Shown here: piece by piece, positions 61,425 through 64,000 of the stretch
How positions within the stretch are numbered: the first letter of the stretch is position 1
How the letters are laid out: each line of letters begins with the position of its first letter
Origin: Variovorax guangxiensis
GTDB lineage: Bacteria > Pseudomonadota > Gammaproteobacteria > Burkholderiales > Burkholderiaceae_C
Length of the DNA stretch: 64,000 nt
Assembly (NCBI RefSeq): GCF_003952165.1
Contig: NZ_RXFT01000014.1
Location: forward strand, 62,001 to 126,000
Reading direction: 5' to 3'
Notes under the pieces: model-generated
Database searches by the model: none
Seen by the model: the letters and a program-made list of their open reading frames with translations, nothing else
What the model was told of the DNA's origin: nothing
Made by a program: the position numbers and the translations under genes

Positions 61425-62651
61425 ATGCTTTTCAGGAATCCCCGGGCTCGGCGCCGCGCATACGACGAATCGCTGCGCGAGGTGATGAGCATCGCGCGCG
61501 GCAAGGAGAGCCGGCAGTGGCTGTCGACATGGAAGCGGCTGCAGCCCGCGCCTACTCCGGCATGGTCGCTGCCGGGGCTCGCGCGGCAGCTCGGCATCGG
61601 CGCGTTGACGGTGAAGGACGAGTCGGCGCGCTCGGCGCTCGGCAGCTTCAAGGTGCTCGGCGCGCCGGTGGCGCTGCTGAGGCTGGTGCTGCGCCGCTGG
61701 CCCGACCGCGGGTGGGCGCCCGCCGATCTTCTCGCCGGCAGGCATGCGGATGCGCTGCGCGACTTCGTGGTCGTCAGCGCCACCGACGGCAACCACGGCC
61801 GCGCGCTGGCGGCGGCCGCGCAGAGCATCGGCTGCCGCTGCGTGATCGTGCTGCACGCGCAGGTCAGCGAGGAGCGCGAGGCGCCGATTGCGGCGCTGGG
61901 CGCGGAGATCGTGCGCATCGCGGGCAACTACGACGAGTCGGTCGAGGAAGCCGCCCGGCTGGCCCGCGCCAACGGCTGGGAGGTGGTTTCCGACACCTCC
62001 TACGAAGGCTACGAGGAAGTGCCGCGCGACGTGATGCAGGGCTACGGCATCCTGGCCGATGAGCTGCTCGAGAGCAGCGCCGCCGATACGCCGTGCCCCT
62101 TCACCCACGTCATCGTGCAGGGCGGCGTGGGCGGGCTGGCCGCAGGCGTCGTCAGCCATTTCTGGGAGCGCTACGGGGCGGCCCGTCCCAACTTCATCGT
62201 CGTCGAGCCCGAGCAGGCCGACTGCCTGCTGCAGAGCGCGCGCAATGGCCATCCGAGCCGCGCGACGGGGTCGGTCGATTCGGTGATGGCCGGGTTGGCG
62301 TGCGGAGAGACATCGCCGCTCGCATGGCGCTTTCTTCAGCCCGCCGTCGACGTCTTCATGACGGTGACCGACGCGCAGGCCGAGCAGGCGATGCGCACGC
62401 TCGCGAGCGGCGATGCTGGCGATGTGCCCGTGCTCAGCGGCGAATCGGGGGCTGCCGGCCTCGCCGCATTGCAGGCGCTGGCGGCCGACCCCGCCGCCCG
62501 CGACGCCGCGCAGTTGGGCGCCGACGCCCGCGTGCTGCTGATCAGCACCGAAGGCGCGACGGCACCGGGTGTGTACCGCGCGATCACCGGGCGTTCCGGC
62601 GAAGAAGTCGTCGCGGCGCAGACCCGGTGGCTGGCCGGCGAGCGCGCGTGA
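61425..62651 (+). CDS. Diaminopropionate ammonia-lyase
   Basis: A 408-residue fold-type II PLP enzyme. The PLP Lys lies in SALGSFKVLG. SATDGNHGRALAAAAQ binds the substrate carboxylate, IVQGGVGGLAAGVVSHFW follows, and LSGESGAAGLAALQAL completes the family pattern. The enzyme converts 2,3-diaminopropionate to pyruvate and ammonia. The SATDGNHGRALA block is typical of this subfamily rather than threonine dehydratase. Confidence 0.88.
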   Translation: MLFRNPRARRRAYDESLREVMSIARGKESRQWLSTWKRLQPAPTPAWSLPGLARQLGIGALTVKDESARSALGSFKVLGAPVALLRLVLRRWPDRGWAPADLLAGRHADALRDFVVVSATDGNHGRALAAAAQSIGCRCVIVLHAQVSEEREAPIAALGAEIVRIAGNYDESVEEAARLARANGWEVVSDTSYEGYEEVPRDVMQGYGILADELLESSAADTPCPFTHVIVQGGVGGLAAGVVSHFWERYGAARPNFIVVEPEQADCLLQSARNGHPSRATGSVDSVMAGLACGETSPLAWRFLQPAVDVFMTVTDAQAEQAMRTLASGDAGDVPVLSGESGAAGLAALQALAADPAARDAAQLGADARVLLISTEGATAPGVYRAITGRSGEEVVAAQTRWLAGERA

Positions 62652-62658
62652 GGACGAT

Positions 62659-63855
62659 CTACGCCGCGTTCCAGCCGAAAAAGCGCAGCACCTCGTCGCG
62701 CTGCTTCATCGTGTCGGCGCGCCCCAGCGCCATCAGCTCGCGCGTGTAGGCCGACTCGAAGAGCAGGTAGCTGGCCAGTGCGCCGCCCTTCACGTCGGCC
62801 GCGACCTTCGAGCCGCCCAGCAGGTGCCGCACCGCGCCGGGCAGGGCATCGACGTGGCGCGCCGCGATCACGTCCAGGCGCTCCGAGGGCGAGATCACCA
62901 GCAGGTCGAGCGGGCGCAGCGAGCTCGCCGCGCGCGCCTCTTCCGGGATCAGTCCCAGTGTGTGGTTGATGCGGCGCAGGCGCTCGATGTCCACAGCCAG
63001 CGCGTCGAGGAAGATGCTGGACAGCGCGTGGCCCGCGATCTGCGCCATGGTCGGATAGCCGCTGTGGGTGTTGGGCGCGGTGGCGTCGCGCGGCTCGTGC
63101 ATGCGGCCCGCGCCTATCACCACGATGCGCTGCGCCCCAAGGTGGATGGCCGCTGCGATGGGTGCCGACTGCCGCATCGAGCCGTCGCCGAAGTACTCGG
63201 TGTGGCCCTGCATCGGCAATGCCGTGGCCGGGAACACGAAGGGAATGGCCGACGAGGCCAGCAGGTGCTCGTGCGTGATGCTGTCGCGCACCGACAGGCG
63301 CTGCGAGCGTACCCACGGCTCCATCGGCACGGCCGCCTCGAAGAAGGTGACGTGCTCGCCCGAGCTGTAGCTCGACGCGGTCACGGCCAGCGCCTGCAGG
63401 TGGCCGTCCTTCATCAGCTGCGGCAGGCGGTCGAGCGGCACCATGCGCCGCAGCAGCTGCGACAGCGGCGTGTTGTCGAGCAGCGACTTCGGCTTGATGC
63501 GCATCCAGTTGGCCGCGAAGCGCCCGAAGCCCAGCAGCATGCGCCAGCGCGTGCCGCTGCCGATCACCGAGAGCGAATCGGCGCGGTACACCTGCTCGGC
63601 GCGGAACTTGCCCCAGACGTCGGCGATGTGGCCCACCACATAGTCGAAGTCGTCGCAGCCGCAGGCCAGCGCCGCCGCGTTGATGGCGCCGGCCGAGGTG
63701 CCGGTGATGACCTGGAAGGGGTTGGCCGCGCCGGTGATCGCCGTGCCGGCCGCCCGGCGGATCTCGGCGATGGCTTCGAGCACGCCGACCTGGTAGGCGG
63801 CCCGCGCGCCGCCCCCGGTGAGCAGAAGGCCGGTGACGGGGCTTGTGTCGGGCAT
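62659..63855 (-). CDS. Patatin-like phospholipase
   Basis: A 398-residue serine hydrolase. The oxyanion-hole loop GLLLTGGGARAAYQVGVLEA, nucleophile Ser54 (GTSAG) and the catalytic Asp in YFGDGSMRQSAP are all present. No signal peptide is seen, so it may act on the inner leaflet. It ends 7 bp from the convergent ammonia-lyase. Confidence 0.92.
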   Translation of the reverse strand: MPDTSPVTGLLLTGGGARAAYQVGVLEAIAEIRRAAGTAITGAANPFQVITGTSAGAINAAALACGCDDFDYVVGHIADVWGKFRAEQVYRADSLSVIGSGTRWRMLLGFGRFAANWMRIKPKSLLDNTPLSQLLRRMVPLDRLPQLMKDGHLQALAVTASSYSSGEHVTFFEAAVPMEPWVRSQRLSVRDSITHEHLLASSAIPFVFPATALPMQGHTEYFGDGSMRQSAPIAAAIHLGAQRIVVIGAGRMHEPRDATAPNTHSGYPTMAQIAGHALSSIFLDALAVDIERLRRINHTLGLIPEEARAASSLRPLDLLVISPSERLDVIAARHVDALPGAVRHLLGGSKVAADVKGGALASYLLFESAYTRELMALGRADTMKQRDEVLRFFGWNAA

Positions 63856-63940
63856 TTTGTTCGTTGTCGGGCTATTGGAAGGGCTCGGGGTGCCGGCTTG
63901 GCGAGCGCCTTAGACTACCGGCCATTCAGGAGTTTGATCA

Positions 63941-64000
63941 ATGGCACTCACCCCAGAAGGGCTCATGGAGGCGCTCAAGGCCGTCCAGGACCCTAACACC
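63941..64000 (+). CDS. apbC: Probable ApbC/Mrp Fe-S carrier protein, 5' part
   Basis: Only 20 codons are in the window: MALTPEGLMEALKAVQDPNT. The LMEALKAVQDPNT stretch resembles the N-terminal MIP18-like segment of Mrp/ApbC. AGGAGT lies 9 bases before the ATG. The gene is often a neighbour of metG in related bacteria; here metG is 7 kb away. Confidence 0.6.
   Translation, partial: MALTPEGLMEALKAVQDPNT

Overview
The window is a high-GC chromosomal segment from a member of the Betaproteobacteria, most likely Comamonadaceae and close to Variovorax. This rests on gene order (serA, DUF3683 oxidoreductase, HIT, DUF971, ubiE, Tim44-like, ubiJ, ubiB; rhodanese, grxC, secB, gpsA), strong G/C at third codon positions, and short dispersed intergenic repeats of a kind I associate with that family. 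No insertion sequence, prophage core, CRISPR array, rRNA or tRNA gene was seen. Coding density is very high and most genes lie in tight operons with 1-4 base overlaps.

Layout. 1-3.7 kb: the end of an Lrp-type regulator, a nested palindromic repeat, a large MscS channel, then the last gene of the ugp operon. 3-7.9 kb (minus): ugpB-A-E-C plus glycerophosphodiesterase, an ABC uptake system for glycerol-3-phosphate and its diesters. 8.1-18.4 kb (plus): serA, a giant FAD/Fe-S oxidoreductase, HIT, DUF971 and the ubiquinone genes ubiE, ubiJ, ubiB with a Tim44-like protein. 18.4-27.2 kb (plus): a solute symporter, FmdB-like zinc ribbon, DUF502, aspS, nudB, an EEP phosphatase, folE, a BLUF blue-light sensor, an EamA permease and a DUF429 protein. 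27.3-33.1 kb: a stress and envelope island (CsbD, BON lipoprotein, ferritin-like protein, holin-like, DUF883-like and DUF1328 proteins) followed by a histidine kinase, a LuxR-type response regulator and a receiver-only protein. 33.4-38.6 kb: AsmA, MoeB/ThiF-like, CtpA protease and GpmA. 38.7-43.1 kb (plus): rhodanese, grxC, secB, gpsA, nadC, nadA. It meets a minus-strand operon (48.8-43.2 kb: DUF3460, scpA, nadB, panB, panC, queE, queD) across a REP-like doublet. 48.8-54.8 kb: a BamE-like lipoprotein, then a sulfur locus, then hypX. 54.8-64 kb: metG, an NAD-type isocitrate dehydrogenase, DUF480, an Lrp regulator with an M20 hydrolase and diaminopropionate ammonia-lyase, a patatin, and the first codons of a probable apbC.

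The most striking locus is 49.35-52.75 kb. A 755-residue protein joins a cysteine desulfurase, an ETHE1-like metallo-beta-lactamase (persulfide dioxygenase type) and a rhodanese, with the expected catalytic residues present in all three parts. It is followed 16 bp later by a periplasmic DsbC-like protein. It is divergent from an Lrp-family regulator resembling the cysteine-responsive DecR/YbaO of E. coli, and a perfect 21-bp palindrome lies in the shared promoter. I read this as a candidate one-polypeptide route from cysteine sulfur to persulfide to sulfite/thiosulfate under cysteine control.

Other links across the window: FolE, NudB and QueD all act on dihydroneopterin triphosphate, and QueD has Ser where the catalytic Cys is expected. 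NadA/NadC and NadB sit in two converging operons. UgpC and GpsA connect glycerol-3-phosphate uptake and synthesis.
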